Assembly: GCF_932526225.1 (NCBI RefSeq)
Contig: NC_064046.1
Span: forward strand, 15,699,408-15,763,407
Direction of reading: 5' to 3'
Length of the DNA: 64,000 nt
Source of the DNA: Nematostella vectensis
Taxonomy: Eukaryota > Cnidaria > Anthozoa > Actiniaria > Edwardsiidae
Every line of letters starts with the position of its first letter. Position 1 is the stretch's first letter. Below the pieces are notes generated by a model, which saw only the letters and a list, made by a program, of their open reading frames with translations, was not told the origin of the DNA and ran no database searches. Both the position numbers and the translations under genes were made by a program. Shown here in pieces: positions 1-13,887 of the stretch.

Positions 1-1331
1 TATATCAATCTATCGAGCGCTATGCTCTATGTTAGAATCTACTTAATCAAGTTATCCAAGGAATCTAGTTAGTTCTTGTGTGCATAAAATATGTACAGGA
101 TCCTGAACAAAGCATGAGCACATCAAAGATGCTGAGAGTACATAAAAATGTCTCTATACCTTCTTTTTATGTCATGACACAACAAGAACAGTATAATTAA
201 GTATCGATATTTATAAAAAAAAATAAAGAAAAAAAAAAAGGCTATCAGCGGGAATCGAACCCAGGTAGCTGCGTTAGTAGTCAAGTGCCCGCAACGAAAG
301 ACTAACGCGGCATTGCTGAAGGGAATTGCAATGAAAATTACTTTTAATACTATTGGTATCGTAAACTTTCCCAAGCAAAGTCACCATCGGACTGGAGGTT
401 ACATTCGGGGAAAGCTTCAGGGTTACATTCAGGAATTTGTTTTACGAGTGTAACCTCCAAAAGGTTACAATCGATAATTATTTTTCCGAATGTAAATTCC
501 AAAAAGTACCATTAGGAAAAATAAAACAGTATACTCGGAAAAAAAGGTATATCAATCTATCGAGCGCTATGCTCTATGTTAGAATCTACTTAATCAAGAC
601 ATCCAAGGAATCTAGTTAGTTCTTGTGTGCATAAAATATGTACAGGATCCTGAACAAAGCATGAGCACATCAAAGATGCTGAGAGTACATAAAAATGTCC
701 CTATTCCTTCTTTTTATGTCATGACACACAAAGAACAGTAAAATTAAGTCTCGATATTTAAAAAAATAAAGAAAAAAAATAGGCTATCAGCGGGAATCGA
801 ACCCGGGTCGCTGCGTTAGTAGTCAAGTGCCCGCAACGAAAGACTAACGTGGCATTGCTGAAGGGAATTGTAATGAAAATTACTTTTAATACTATTGGTA
901 TCGTAAACTATCCCAAGCAAAGTCACCATCGGACTGGAGGTTACATTCGGGAAAAGCTTCAGGGTTACATTCGGGAATTTGTTTTACGAGTGTAACCTCC
1001 AAAAGGTTACACAATCGATACTTTTTTTTTTCGAATGTAAATTCCAAAAAGTAACATTAGGAAAAATAAAACAGTATACTCGGAAAAAAAGGTATATCAA
1101 CCTATCAAGCGCTATGCTCTATGTTAGAATCTACTTAATCAAGTTATCCAAGGAATCTAGTTAGTTCTTGTGTGCATAAAATATGTACAGGATCCTGAAC
1201 AAAGCATGAGCACATCAAAGATGCTGAGAGTACATAAAAATGTCCCTATACCTTCTTTTTATGTCATGACACAACAAGAACAGTATAATTAAGTATCGAT
1301 ATTTAAAAAAAAAATAAAGAAAAAAAAAATA
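1..1331. repeat. Left-edge monomers, incomplete first unit plus two
   Basis: 1-239 is the right-hand part of a monomer cut by the window edge. The unit at 240 carries the markers ACCCAGGTAGCTG, GCGGCATTG and CGGGGAAAG, shared with the units at 10069 and 24150, so this part belongs to the same sub-family as the later 10-12 kb and 24-26 kb blocks. The unit at 782 has the common CGGGTCGCTG form and an extra AC before the ATCGAT site. No gene is present. Confidence 0.85.
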
Positions 1332-4300
1332 GGCTATCAGCGGGAATCGAACCCAGGTCGCTGCGTTAGTAGTCAAGTGCCCGCAACGAAAGACTAACGT
1401 GGCATTGCTGAAGGGAATTGCAATGAAAATTACTTTTAATACTATTGGTATCGTAAACTTTCCCAAGCAAAGTCACCATCGGATGGAGGTTACATTCGGG
1501 AAAAGCTTCAGGGTTACATTCGGGAATTTGTTTTACGAGTGTAACCTCCAAAAGGTTACAATCGATAATTTTTTTTCCAAATGTAAATTCCAAAAAGTAA
1601 CATTAGGAAAAATAAAACAGTATACTCGGAAAAAAAGGTATATCAATCTATCGAGCGCTATGCTCTATGTTAGAATCTACTTAATCAAGTTATTCAAGGA
1701 ATCTAGATAGTTCTTGTGTGCATAAAATATGTACAGGATCCTGAACAAAGCATGAGCACATCAAAGATGCTGAGAGTACATAAAAATGTCAGTATACCTT
1801 CTTTTTATGTCATGACACACCAAGAACAGTATAATTAAGTATCGATATTAAAAAAAAAAATAAAGAAAAAAAAATAGGCTATCAGCGGGAATCGAACCCG
1901 GGTCGCTGCGTTAGTAGTCAAGTGCCCGCAACGAAAGACTAACGTGGCATTGCTGAAAGGAATTGTAATGAAAATTACTTTTAATACTATTGGTATCGTA
2001 AACTATCCCAAGCAAAGTCACCATGGGACTGGAGGTTACATTCGGGAAAAGCTTCAGGGTTACATTCGGGAATTTGTTTTACGAGTGTAACCTCCAAAAG
2101 GTTACAATCGATACTTTTTTTTTTCGAATGTAAATTCCAAAAAGTAACATTAGGAAAAATAAAACAGTATACTCGGAAAAAAAGGTATATCAACCTATCA
2201 AGCGCTATGCTCTATGTTAGAATCTACTTAATCAAGTTATCCAAGGAATCTAGTTAGTTCTTGTGTGCATAAAATATGTACAGGATCCTGAACAAAGCAT
2301 GAGCACATCAAAGATGCTGAGAGTACATAAAAATGTCCCTATACCTTCTTTTTATGTCATGACACAACAAGAACAGTATAATTAAGTATCGATATTTAAA
2401 AAAAAAATAAAGAAAAAAAAAATAGGCTATCAGCGGGAATCGAACCCAGGTCGCTGCGTTAGTAGTCAAGTGCCCGCAACGAAAGACTAACGTGGCATTG
2501 CTGAAGGGAATTGCAATGAAAATTACTTTTAATACTATTGGTATCGTAAACTTTCCCAAGCAAAGTCACCATCGGACTGAAGGTTACAATAGGGAAAAGC
2601 TTCAGGGTTACATTCGGGAATTTGTTTTACGAGTGTAACCTCCAAAAGGTTACAATCGATAATTTTTTTTCCAAATGTAAATTCCAAAAAGTAACATTAG
2701 GAAAAATAAAACAGTATACTCGGAAAAAAAGGTATATCAATCTATCGAGCGCTATGCTCTATGTTAGAATCTACTTAATCAAGTTATTCAAGGAATCTAG
2801 ATAGTTCTTGTGTGCATAAAATATGTACAGGATCCTGAACAAAGCATGAGCACATCAAAGATGCTGAGAGTACATAAAAATGTCAGTATACCTTCTTTTT
2901 ATGTCATGACACACCAAGAACAGTATAATTAAGTATCGATATTAAAAAAAAAAATAAAGAAAAAAAAATAGGCTATCAGCGGGAATCGAACCCGGGTCGC
3001 TGCGTTAGTAGTCAAGTGCCCGCAACGAAAGACTAACGTGGCATTGCTGAAAGGAATTGTAATGAAAATTACTTTTAATACTATTGGTATCGTAAACTAT
3101 CCCAAGCAAAGTCACCATGGGACTGGAGGTTACATTCGGGAAAAGCTTCAGGGTTACATTCGGGAATTTGTTTTACGAGTGTAACCTCCAAAGGGTTACA
3201 ATCGATAATTTTTTTTCCGAATGTAAATTCCAAAAAGTAACATTAGGAAGAATAAAACAGTATACTCGGAAAAAAAGGTATATCAACCTATCGAGCGCTA
3301 TGCTCTATGTTAGAATCTACTTAATCAAGTTATCCAAGGAATCTAGTTAGTTCTTGTGTGCATAAAATATGTACAGGATCCTGAACAAAGCATGAGCACA
3401 TCAAAGATGCTGAGAGTACATAAAAATGTCTCTATACCTTCTTTTTATGTCATGACACAACAAGAACAGTATAATTAAGTATCGATATTTAAAAAAAAAA
3501 TAAAGAAAAAAAAAGGCTATCAGCGGGAATCGAACCCAGGTCGCTGCGTTAGTAGTCAAGTGCCCGCAACGAAAGACTAACGTGGCATTGCTAAAGGGAA
3601 TTGTAATGAAAATTACTATTAATACTATTGGTATCGTAAACTATCCCAAGCAAAGTCACCATCGGACTGGAGGTTACATTCGGGAAAACCTTCAGGGTTA
3701 CATTCGGAAATTTGTTTTACGAGTGTAACCTCCAAAAGGTTACAATCGATAATTTTTTTTCCGAATGTAAATTTCAAAAAGTAACATTAGGAAAAATAAA
3801 ACAGTATACTCGGAAAAAAAGGTATATCAATCTATCGAGCGCTATGCTCTATGTTAGAATCTACTTAATCAAGTTATCCAAGGAATCTAGTTAGTTCTTG
3901 TGTGCATAAAATATGTACAGGATCCTGAACAAAGCATGAGCACATCAAAGATGCTGAGAGTTCATAAAAATGTCCCTATACCTTCTTTTTATGTCATGAC
4001 ACACCAAGAACAGTATAATTAAGTATCGATATTTAAAAAAAAAATAAAGAAAGAAAAATAGGCTATCAGCGGGAATCGAACCCAGGTCGCTGCGTTAGTA
4101 GTCAAGTGCCCGCAACGAAAGACTAACGTGGCATTGCTGAAGGGAATTGTAATGAAAATTACTATTAATACTATTGGTATCGTAAACTATCCCAAGCAAA
4201 GTCACCATGGGACTGGAGGTTACATTCGGAAAAAGCTTCAGGGTTACATTCGGGAATTTGTTTTACGAGTGTAACCTCCAAAAGGTTACAATCGATAATT

Positions 4301-5150
4301 TTTTTTCCGAATGTAAATTCCAAAAAGTAACATTAGGAAGAATAAAACAGTATACTCGGAAAAAAAGGTATATCAACCTATCGAGCGCTATGCTCTATGT
4401 TAGAATCTACTTAATCAAGTTATCCAAGGAATCTAGTTAGTTCTTGTGTGCATAAAATATGTACAGGATCCTGAACAAAGCATGAGCACATCAAAGATGC
4501 TGAGAGTACATAAAAATGTCTCTATACCTTCTTTTTATGTCATGACACAACAAGAACAGTATAATTAAGTATCGATATTTAAAAAAAAAATAAAGAAAAA
4601 AAAAGGCTATCAGCGGGAATCGAACCCAGGTCGCTGCGTTAGTAGTCAAGTGCCCGCAACGAAAGACTAACGTGGCATTGCTGAAGGGAATTGTAATGAA
4701 AATTACTATTAATACTATTGGTATCGTAAACTATCCCAAGCAAAGTCACCATCGGACTGGAGGTTACATTCGGGAAAACCTTCAGGGTTACATTCGGAAA
4801 TTTGTTTTACGAGTGTAACCTCCAAAAGGTTACAATCGATAATTTTTTTTCCGAATGTAAATTTCAAAAAGTAACATTAGGAAAAATAAAACAGTATACT
4901 CGGAAAAAAAGGTATATCAATCTATCGAGCGCTATGCTCTATGTTAGAATCTACTTAATCAAGTTATCCAAGGAATCTAGTTAGTTCTTGTGTGCATAAA
5001 ATATGTACAGGATCCTGAACAAAGCATGAGCACATCAAAGATGCTGAGAGTTCATAAAAATGTCCCTATACCTTCTTTTTATGTCATGACACACCAAGAA
5101 CAGTATAATTAAGTATCGATATTTAAAAAAAAAATAAAGAAAGAAAAATA
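1332..5150. repeat. Dimer-type higher-order repeat zone
   Basis: Monomers alternate in pairs. 1332-2424 and 2425-3514 match as dimers (spacing 1093-1094), and 2971-4060 matches 4061-5150 (spacing 1090). Markers include CACCATGGGACTGG with a GGAAGAATAAA variant at 2971 and 4061, set against ACCATCGGACTGG with TTCGGAAATTTG at 3515 and 4605. The phases overlap, as expected after repeated unequal exchange in steps of two. Nothing but satellite is present. Confidence 0.8.
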
Positions 5151-7885
5151 GGCTATCAGCGGGAATCGAACCCAGGTCGCTGCGTTAGTAGTCAAGTGCC
5201 CGCAACGAAAGACTAACGTGGCATTGCTGAAGGGAATTGTAATGAAAATTACTATTAATACTATTGGTATCGTAAACTATCCCAAGCAAAGTCACCATCG
5301 GACTGGAGGTTACATTCGGGAAAACATTCAGGGTTACATTCGGAAATTTGTTTTACGAGTGTAACCTCCAAAAGGTTACAATCGATAATTTTTTTTCCGA
5401 ATGTAAATTTCAAAAAGTAACATTAGGAAAAATAAAACAGTATACTCGGAAAAAAAGGTATATCAATCTATCGAGCGCTATGCTCTATGTTAGAATCTAC
5501 TTAATCAAGTTATCCAAGGAATCTAGTTAGTTCTTGTGTGCATAAAATATGTACAGGATCCTGAACAAAGCATGAGCACATCAAAGATGCTGCGAGTACA
5601 TAAAAATGTCCCTATACCTTCTTTTTATGTCATGACACACCAAGAACAGTATAATTAAGTATCGATATTTAAAAAAAAAATAAAGAAAGAAAAATAGGCT
5701 ATCAGCGGGAATCGAACCCGGGTGGCTGCGTTAGTAGTCAAGTGCCCGCAACAAAAGACTAACGTGGCATTGCTGAAGGGAATTGTAATGAAAATTACTT
5801 TTAATACTAATGGTATCGTAAACTATCCCAAGCAAAGTCACCATCGGACCGGAGGTTACATTCGGGAAAAGCTTCCGGGTTACATTCGGGAATTTGTTTT
5901 ACGAGTGTAACCTCCAAAAGGTTACAATCGATAATTTTTTTTCCGAATGTAAATTTCAAAAAGTAACATTAGGAAAAATAAAACAGTATACTCGGAAAAA
6001 AAGGTATATCAATCTATCGAGCGCTATGCTCTATGTTAGAATCTACTTAATCAAGTTATCCAAGGAATCTAGTTAGTTCTTGTGTGCATAAAATATGTAC
6101 AGGATCCTGAACAAAGCATGAGCACATCAAAGATGCTGAGAGTACATAAAAATGTCCCTATACCTTCTTTTTATGTCATGACACACCAAGAACAGTATAA
6201 TTAAGTATCGAAATTTAAAAAAAAATAAAGAAAAAAAAATAGGCTATCAGCGGGAATCGAACCCGGGTGGCTGAATTAGTAGTCAAGTGCCCGCAACGAA
6301 AGACTAACGTGGCATTGCTGAAGGGAATTGTAATGAAAATTACTATTAATACTATTGTTATCGTAAACTATCCCAAGCAAAGTCACCATCGGACTGGAGG
6401 TTACATTGGGGAAAAGCTTCAGCTTTACATTCGGGAATTCGTTTTACGAGTGTAACCTCCAAAAGGTTACAATCGATAATTATTTTTCCGAATGTAAATT
6501 TCAAAAAGTACCATTAGGAAAAATAAAACAGTATACTCGGAAAAAAAGGTATATCAATCTATCGAGCGCTATGCTCTATGTTAGAATCTACTTAATGAAG
6601 TTATCCAAGGAATCTAGTTAGTTCTTGTGTGCATAAAATATGTACAGGATCCTGAACAAAGCATGAGCACATCAAAGATGCTGAGAGTACATAAAAATGT
6701 CCCTATACCTTCTTTTTATGTCATGACACACCAAGAACAGTAAAATTAAGTATCGATATTTAAAAAAAAAAAATAAAGAAAAAAAAATAGGCTATCAGCG
6801 AGAATCGAACCCGGGTCGCTGCGTTAGTAGTCAAGTGCCCGCAACGAAAGACTAACGTGGCACTGCTGAAGGGAATTGTAATGAAAATTACTTTTAATAC
6901 TATTGGTATCGTAAACTATCCCAAGCAAAGTCACCATCGGACTGGAGGTTACATTCGGGAAAAGCTTCAGGGTTACATTCGGGAATTTGTTTTACGAGAG
7001 TAACCTCCAAAAGGTTACAATCGATTTTTTTTTTTCCGAATGTAAATTCCAAAAAGTAACATTATGAAAAATAAAACAGTATACTCGGAAAAAAAGGTTT
7101 ATCAATCTATTGAGCGTTATGCTCTATGTTAGAATCTACTTAATCAAGTTATCCAAGGAATCTAGTTAGTTCTTGTGTGCATAAAATATGTACAGGATCC
7201 TGAACAAAGCATGAGCACATCAAAGATGCTGAGAGTACATAAAAATGTCCCTATACCTTCTTTTTATGTCATGACACACCAAGAACAGTAGAATTAAGTA
7301 TCGATATTAAAAAAAAAAAAAATAAAGAAAAAAAAAATAGGCTATCAGCGGGAATCGAACCCGGGTTGCTGCGTTAGTTGTCAAGTGCCCGCAACGAAAG
7401 ACTAACGTGGCATTGCTGAATGGATATGTAATGAAAATTACTTTTAATACTATTGGTATCGTAAACTATCCCAAGCAAAGTCACCATCGGACTGGAGGTT
7501 ACATTCGGGAAAACATTCAGGGTTACATTCGGAAATTTGTTTTACGAGTGTAACCTCCAAAAGGTTACAATCGATAATTTTTTTTCCGAATGTAAATTTC
7601 AAAAAGTAACATTAGGAAAAATAAAACAGTATACTCGGAAAAAAAGGTATATCAATCTATCGAGCGCTATGCTCTATGTTAGAATCTACTTAATCAAGTT
7701 ATCCAAGGAATCTAGTTAGTTCTTGTGTGCATAAAATATGTACAGGATCCTGAACAAAGCATGAGCACATCAAAGATGCTGCGAGTACATAAAAATGTCC
7801 CTATACCTTCTTTTTATGTCATGACACACCAAGAACAGTATAATTAAGTATCGATATTTAAAAAAAAAATAAAGAAAGAAAAATA
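5151..7885. repeat. Mixed monomers with an inserted two-unit island
   Basis: The unit at 5697 (GGGTGGCTGCG with CAACAAAAG and CTTCCGGG) is the same sub-type as 7886, 19785, 21422 and 26879. Between its two local copies (5697 and 7886, spacing 2189) lie the units at 6242 and 6790, which match the sub-family of the 44.7-45.8 kb region rather than their neighbours, and a unit at 7340 whose right half resembles that of 5151 (AAAACATTCAGG and GCTGCGAGTAC). No gene is seen. Confidence 0.75.
6242..7339. repeat. Two-unit island matching 44705-45793
   Basis: The units at 6242 and 6790 share with 44705 and 45250 the markers CATTGGGGAAAAGC, CAGCTTTACATTC, ATTGTTATCG, GCGAGAATCG, CGAGAGTAACC and AACAGTAGAATTAAG. 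They differ by several substitutions (GGCTGAATTAG versus GGCTGCATTAG; CATTATGAAA versus CATTAGGAAA), so this is an older link than the local repeats. Confidence 0.8.
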
Positions 7886-9523
7886 GGCTATCAGCGGGAA
7901 TCGAACCCGGGTGGCTGCGTTAGTAGTCAAGTGCCCGCAACAAAAGACTAACGTGGCATTGCTGAAGGGAATTGTAATGAAAATTACTTTTAATACTAAT
8001 GGTATCGTAAACTATCCCAAGCAAAGTCACCATCGGACCGGAGGTTACATTCGGGAAAAGCTTCCGGGTTACATTCGGGAATTTGTTTTACGAGTGTAAC
8101 CTCCAAAAGGTTACAATCGATAATTTTTTTTCCGAATGTAAATTTCAAAAAGTAACATTAGGAAAAATAAAACAGTATACTCGGAAAAAAAGGTATATCA
8201 ATCTATCGAGCGCTATGCTCTATGTTAGAATCTACTTAATCAAGTTATCCAAGGAATCTAGTTAGTTCTTGTGTGCATAAAATATGTACAGGATCCTGAA
8301 CAAAGCATGAGCACATCAAAGATGCTGAGAGTACATAAAAATGTCCCTATACCTTCTTTTTATGTCATGACACACCAAGAACAGTATAATTAAGTATCGA
8401 TATTTAAAAAAAAAATAAAGTAAAAAAAATAGGCTATTAACGGGAATCGAACCCGGGTAGTTGCGTTAGTAGTCAAGTGCCCGCAATGAAAGACTAACGT
8501 GGCATTGCTGAAGGGAATTGTAATGAAAATTACTTTTAATACTATTGGTATTGTAAACTATCCCAAGAAAAGTCACCATCGGACTGGAGGTTACATTAGG
8601 GAAAAGCTTTAGGGTTACATTCGGGAATTTGTTTTACGAGTGTAACCTCCAAAAGGTTACAATCGATAATTTTTTCCTGAATGTAAATTCCAAAAAGTAA
8701 CATTAGGAAAAATAAAACAGTATACTCGGAAAAAAAGGTATATCAATCTATCGAGCGCTATGCTCTATGTTAGAATCTACTCAATCAATTTATCCAAGGA
8801 ATCTAGTTAATTCTTGTGTGCATAAAATATGTACAGGATCCTGAACAAAGCATGAGCACATCAAAGATGCTGAGAGTACATAAAAATGTCAGTATACATT
8901 CTTTTTATGTCATGACACACCAAGAACAGTATAATTAAGTATCGATATTTAAAAAAAAAATAAAGAAAAAAAAAATAGGCTATCAGCGGGAATCGAACCC
9001 GGGTCGCTGAATTAGTAGTCAAGTGCACGCAACGAAAGACTAACGTGGCATTGCTGAAGGGAATTGTAATAAAAATTACTTTTAATACTATTGGTATCGT
9101 AAATTATCCCAAGCAAAGTCACCATCGGACTGGAGGTTACATTCGGGAAAAGCTTCAGGGTTACATTCGGGAATTTGTTTTACGAGTGTAACCTCCAAAA
9201 GGTTACAATCGATTATTTTTTATCCGAATGTAAATTCCAAAAAGTAACATTAGGAAAAATAAAACAGTATACTCGGAAAAAAAGGTATATCAATCTATCG
9301 AGCGCTATGCTCTATCTTAGAATCTACTTAATCAAGTTATTCAAGGAATCTAGTTAGTTCTTGTGTGCATAAAATATGTACAGGATCCTGAACAAAGCAT
9401 GAGCACATCAAAGATGCTGAGAGTACATAAAAATGTCAGTATACCTTCTTTTTATGTCATGACACACCAAGAACAGTATAATTAAGTATCGATATTAAAA
9501 AAAAAAAATAAAGAAAAAAAATA
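7886..9523. repeat. Trimer higher-order repeat, first copy
   Basis: Three successive sub-types: GGGTGGCTGCG with CAACAAAAG (7886), GGCTATTAACGGG with GTAGTTGCG (8432), and CGCTGAATTAG with GATTATTTTTTATCC (8978). The same order recurs at 19785-21421 and 21422-23604. The TTAACGGG change in the second sub-type mutates the base beside the B box but leaves GGTTCGATTCC intact. Confidence 0.8.
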
Positions 9524-12252
9524 GGCTATCAGCGGGAATAGAACCCGGGTCGCTGCGTTAGTAGTCAAGTGCCCGCAACGAAAGACTAACGTGGCATTGC
9601 TGAAGGGAATTTTAATGAAAATTACTTTTAATACTAATGGTATCGTAAACTATCCCAAGCAAAGTCACCATAGGACTGGAGGTTACATTCGGGAAAAGCT
9701 TCAGGGTTACATTCGGGAATTTGTTTTACGAGTGTAACCTCCAAAAGGTTACAATCGATAATTTTTTTTCCGAATGTAAATTCCAAAAAGTAACATTAGG
9801 AAAAATAAAACAGTATACTCGGAAAAAAAGGTATATCAATCTATCGAGCGCTATGCTCTATGTTAGAATCTACTTAATCAAGTTATCCAAGGAATCTAGT
9901 TAGTTCTTGTGTGCATAAAATATGTACAGGATCCTGAACAAAGCATGAGCACATCAAAGATGCTGAGAGTACATAAAAATGTCTCTATACCTTCTTTTTA
10001 TGTCATGACACAACAAGAACAGTATAATTAAGTATCGATATTTAAAAAAAAAATAAAGAAAAAAAAAAGGCTATCAGCGGGAATCGAACCCAGGTAGCTG
10101 CGTTAGTAGTGAAGTGCCCGCAACGAAAGACTAACGCGGCATTGCTGAAGGGAATTGCAATGAAAATTACTTTTAATACTATTGGTATCGTAAACTTTCC
10201 CAAGCAAAGTCACCATCGGACTGGAGGTTACATTCGGGGAAAGCTTCAGGGTTACATTCGGGAATTTGTTTTACGAGTGTAACCTCCAAAAGGTTACAAT
10301 CGATAATTATTTTTCCGAATGTAAATTCCAAAAAGTACCATTAGGAAAAATAAAACAGTATACTCGGAAAATAAGGTATATCAACCTATCGAGCGCTATG
10401 CTCTATGTTAGAATCTACTTAATCAAGTTATCCAAGGAATCTAGTTAGTTCTTGTGTGCATAAAATATGTACAGGATCCTGAACAAAGCATGAGCACATC
10501 AAAGATGCTGAGAGTACATAAAAATGTCCCTATACCTTCTTTTTATGTCATGACACAACAAGAACAGTATAATTAATTATCGATATTTAAAAAAAAAATA
10601 AAGAAAAAAAAAATAGGCTATCAGCGGGAATCGAACCCAGGTCGCTGCGTTAGTAGTCAAGTGCCCGCAACGAAAGACTAACGTGGCATTGCTGAAGGGA
10701 ATTGCAATAAAAATTACTTTTAATACTATTGGTATCGTAAACTTTCCCAAGCAAAGTCACCATCGGATGGAGGTTACATTCGGGAAAAGCTTCAGGGTTA
10801 CATTCGGGAATTTGTTTTACGAGTGTAACCTCCAAAAGGTTACAATCGATAATTTTTTTTCCAAATGTAAATTCCAAAAAGTAACATTAGGAAAAATAAA
10901 ACAGTATACTCGGAAAAAAAGGTATATCAATCTATCGAGCGCTATGCTCTATGTTAGAATCTACTTAATCAAGTTATTCAAGGAATCTAGATAGTTCTTG
11001 TGTGCATAAAATATGTACAGGATCCTGAACAAAGCATGAGCACATCAAAGATGCTGAGAGTACATAAAAATGTCAGTATACCTTCTTTTTATGTCATGAC
11101 ACACCAAGAACAGTATAATTAAGTATCGATATTAAAAAAAAAAAATAAAGAAAAAAAATAGGCTATCAGCGGGAATCGAACCCGGGTCGCTGCGTTAGTA
11201 GTCAAGTGCCCGCAACGAAAGACTAACGTGGCATTGCTGAAAGGAATTGTAATGAAAATTACTTTTAATACTATTGGTATCGTAAACTATCCCAAGCAAA
11301 GTCACCATGGGACTGGAGGTTACATTCGGGAAAAGCTTCAGGGTTACATTCGGGAATTTGTTTTACGAGTGTAACCTCCAAAAGGTTACAATCGATAATT
11401 TTTTTTCCGAATGTAAATTCCAAAAAGTAACATTAGGAAGAATAAAACAGTATACTCGGAAAAAAAGGTATATCAACCTATCGAGCGCTATGCTCTATGT
11501 TAGAATCTACTTAATCAAGTTATCCAAGGAATCTAGTTAGTTCTTGTGTGCATAAAATATGTACAGGATCCTGAACAAAGCATGAGCACATCAAAGATGC
11601 TGAGAGTACATAAAAATGTCTCTATACCTTCTTTTTATGTCATGACACAACAAGAACAGTATAATTAAGTATCGATATTTAAAAAAAAAATAAAGAAAAA
11701 AAAAGGCTATCAGCGGGAATCGAACCCAGGTCGCTGCGTTAGTAGTCAAGTGCCCGCAACGAAAGACTAACGTGGCATTGCTGAAGGGAATTGTAATGAA
11801 AATTACTATTAATACTATTGGTATCGTAAACTATCCCAAGCAAAGTCACCATCGGACTGGAGGTTACATTCGGGAAAACCTTCAGGGTTACATTCGGAAA
11901 TTTGTTTTACGAGTGTAACCTCCAAAAGGTTACAATCGATAATTATTTTTCCGAATGTAAATTCCAAAAAGTACCATTAGGAAAAATAAAACAGTATACT
12001 CGGAAAATAAGGTATATCAACCTATCGAGCGCTATGCTCTATGTTAGAATCTACTTAATCAAGTTATCCAAGGAATCTAGTTAGTTCTTGTGTGCATAAA
12101 ATATGTACAGGATCCTGAACAAAGCATGAGCACATCAAAGATGCTGAGAGTACATAAAAATGTCCCTATACCTTCTTTTTATGTCATGACACAACAAGAA
12201 CAGTATAATTAAGTATCGATATTTAAAAAAAAAATAAAGAAAAAAAAATATA
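8432..12252. repeat. Seven-unit segment, copied ~14.08 kb downstream
   Basis: The units at 8432 to 11705 match those at 22513 to 25787 one by one at a spacing of 14081-14082 bp. Shared private markers include the mutated B box AATAGAACCC (9524 and 23605), ATTTTAATG in the same units, and TTATCTTAGAATC (near 9314 and 23395). Retention of rare variants in the same order shows a block duplication, not independent amplification. Confidence 0.85.
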
Positions 12253-13887
12253 GGCTATCAGCGGGAATCGAACCCAGGTCGCTGCGTTAGTAGTCAAGTG
12301 CCCGCAACGAAAGACTAACGTGGCATTGCTGAAGGGAATTGCAATAAAAATTACTTTTAATACTATTGGTATCGTAAACTTTCCCAAGCAAAGTCACCAT
12401 CGGATGGAGGTTACATTCGGGAAAAGCTTCAGGGTTACATTCGGGAATTTGTTTTACGAGTGTAACCTCCAAAAGGTTACAATCGATTATTTTTTTTTTA
12501 AATGTAAATTCCAAAAAGTAACATTAGGAAAAATAAAACAGTATACTCGGAAAAAAAGGTATATCAATCTATCGAGCGCTATGCTCTATGTTAGAATCTA
12601 CTTAATCAAGTTATTCAAGGAATCTAGATAGTTCTTGTGTGCATAAAATATGTACAGGATCCTGAACAAAGCATGAGCACATCAAAGATGCTGAGAGTAC
12701 ATAAAAATGTCAGTATACCTTCTTTTTATGTCATGACACACCATGAACAGTATAATTAAGTATCGATATTAAAAAAAAAAAATAAAGAAAAAAAATAGGC
12801 TATCAGCGGGAATCGAACCCGGGTCGCTGCGTTGGTAGTCAAGTGCCCGCAACGAAAGACTAACGTGGCATTGCTGAAAGGAATTGTAATGAAAATTACT
12901 TTTAATACTATTGGTATCGTAAACTATCCCAAGCAAAGTCACCATGGGACTGGAGGTTACATTCGGGAAAAGCTTCAGGGTTACATTCGGGAATTTGTTT
13001 TACGAGTGTAACCTCCAAAAGGTTACAATCGATAATTTTTTTTCCGAATGTAAATTCCAAAAAGTAACATTAGGAAGAATAAAACAGTATACTCGGAAAA
13101 AAAGGTATATCAACCTATCGAGCGCTATGCTCTATGTTAGAATCTACTTAATCAAGTTATCCAAGGAATCTAGTTAGTTCTTGTGTGCATAAAATATGTA
13201 CAGGATCCTGAACAAAGCATGAGCACATCAAAGATGCTGAGAGTACATAAAAATGTCTCTATACCTTCTTTTTATGTCATGACACAACAAGAACAGTATA
13301 ATTAAGTATCGATATTTAAAAAAAAAATAAAGAAAAAAAAAGGCTATCAGCGGGAATCGAACCCAGGTCGCTGCGTTAGTAGTCAAGTGCCCGCAACGAA
13401 AGACTAACGTGGCATTGCTGAAGGGAATTGTAATGAAAATTACTATTAATACTATTGGTATCGTAAACTATCCCAAGCAAAGTCACCATCGGACTGGAGG
13501 TTACATTCGGGAAAACATTCAGGGTTACATTCGGAAATTTGTTTTACGAGTGTAACCTCCAAAAGGTTACAATCGATAATTTTTTTTCCAAATGTAAATT
13601 TCAAAAAGTAACATTAGGAAAAATAAAACAGTATACTCGGAAAAAAAGGTATATCAATCTATCGAGCGCTATGCTCTATGTTAGAATCTACTTAATCAAG
13701 TTATCCAAGGAATCTAGTTAGTTCTTGTGTGCATAAAATATGTACAGGATCCTGAACAAAGCATGAGCACATCAAAGATGCTGAGAGTTCATAAAAATGT
13801 CCCTATACCTTCTTTTTATGTCATGACACACCAAGAACAGTATAATTAAGTATCGATATTTAAAAAAAAAATAAAGAAAGAAAAATA
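12253..13887. repeat. Local tandem trimer duplication of 10616-12252
   Basis: The units at 12253, 12798 and 13342 repeat 10616, 11161 and 11705 at a spacing of 1637 bp. The three share GAAAGGAATTG and CACCATGGGACTGG in the middle unit and AATTGCAATAAAA in the first. New changes in this copy include GATTATTTTTTTTTAAATG near 12484 and GCGTTGGTAG near 12830. The corresponding place in the downstream block (after 25787) lacks this duplication. Confidence 0.8.

Noticed and set aside
437-619. Recurrent ~60-residue open frame with a TTG start, in dozens of near-identical copies
   Set aside because: It is one frame of the dyad cluster and AT-rich segment. It needs a TTG start, has no domain or ribosome-binding context, and is kept only because the monomer is repeated. 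Indels and stop changes break it freely in other units.
1215-1466. Minus-strand open frames of 75-93 codons with a hydrophobic FFF-rich stretch
   Set aside because: The phenylalanine-rich part is the translated T-run, and the rest is tRNA-like sequence. It resembles a membrane segment only by base composition.
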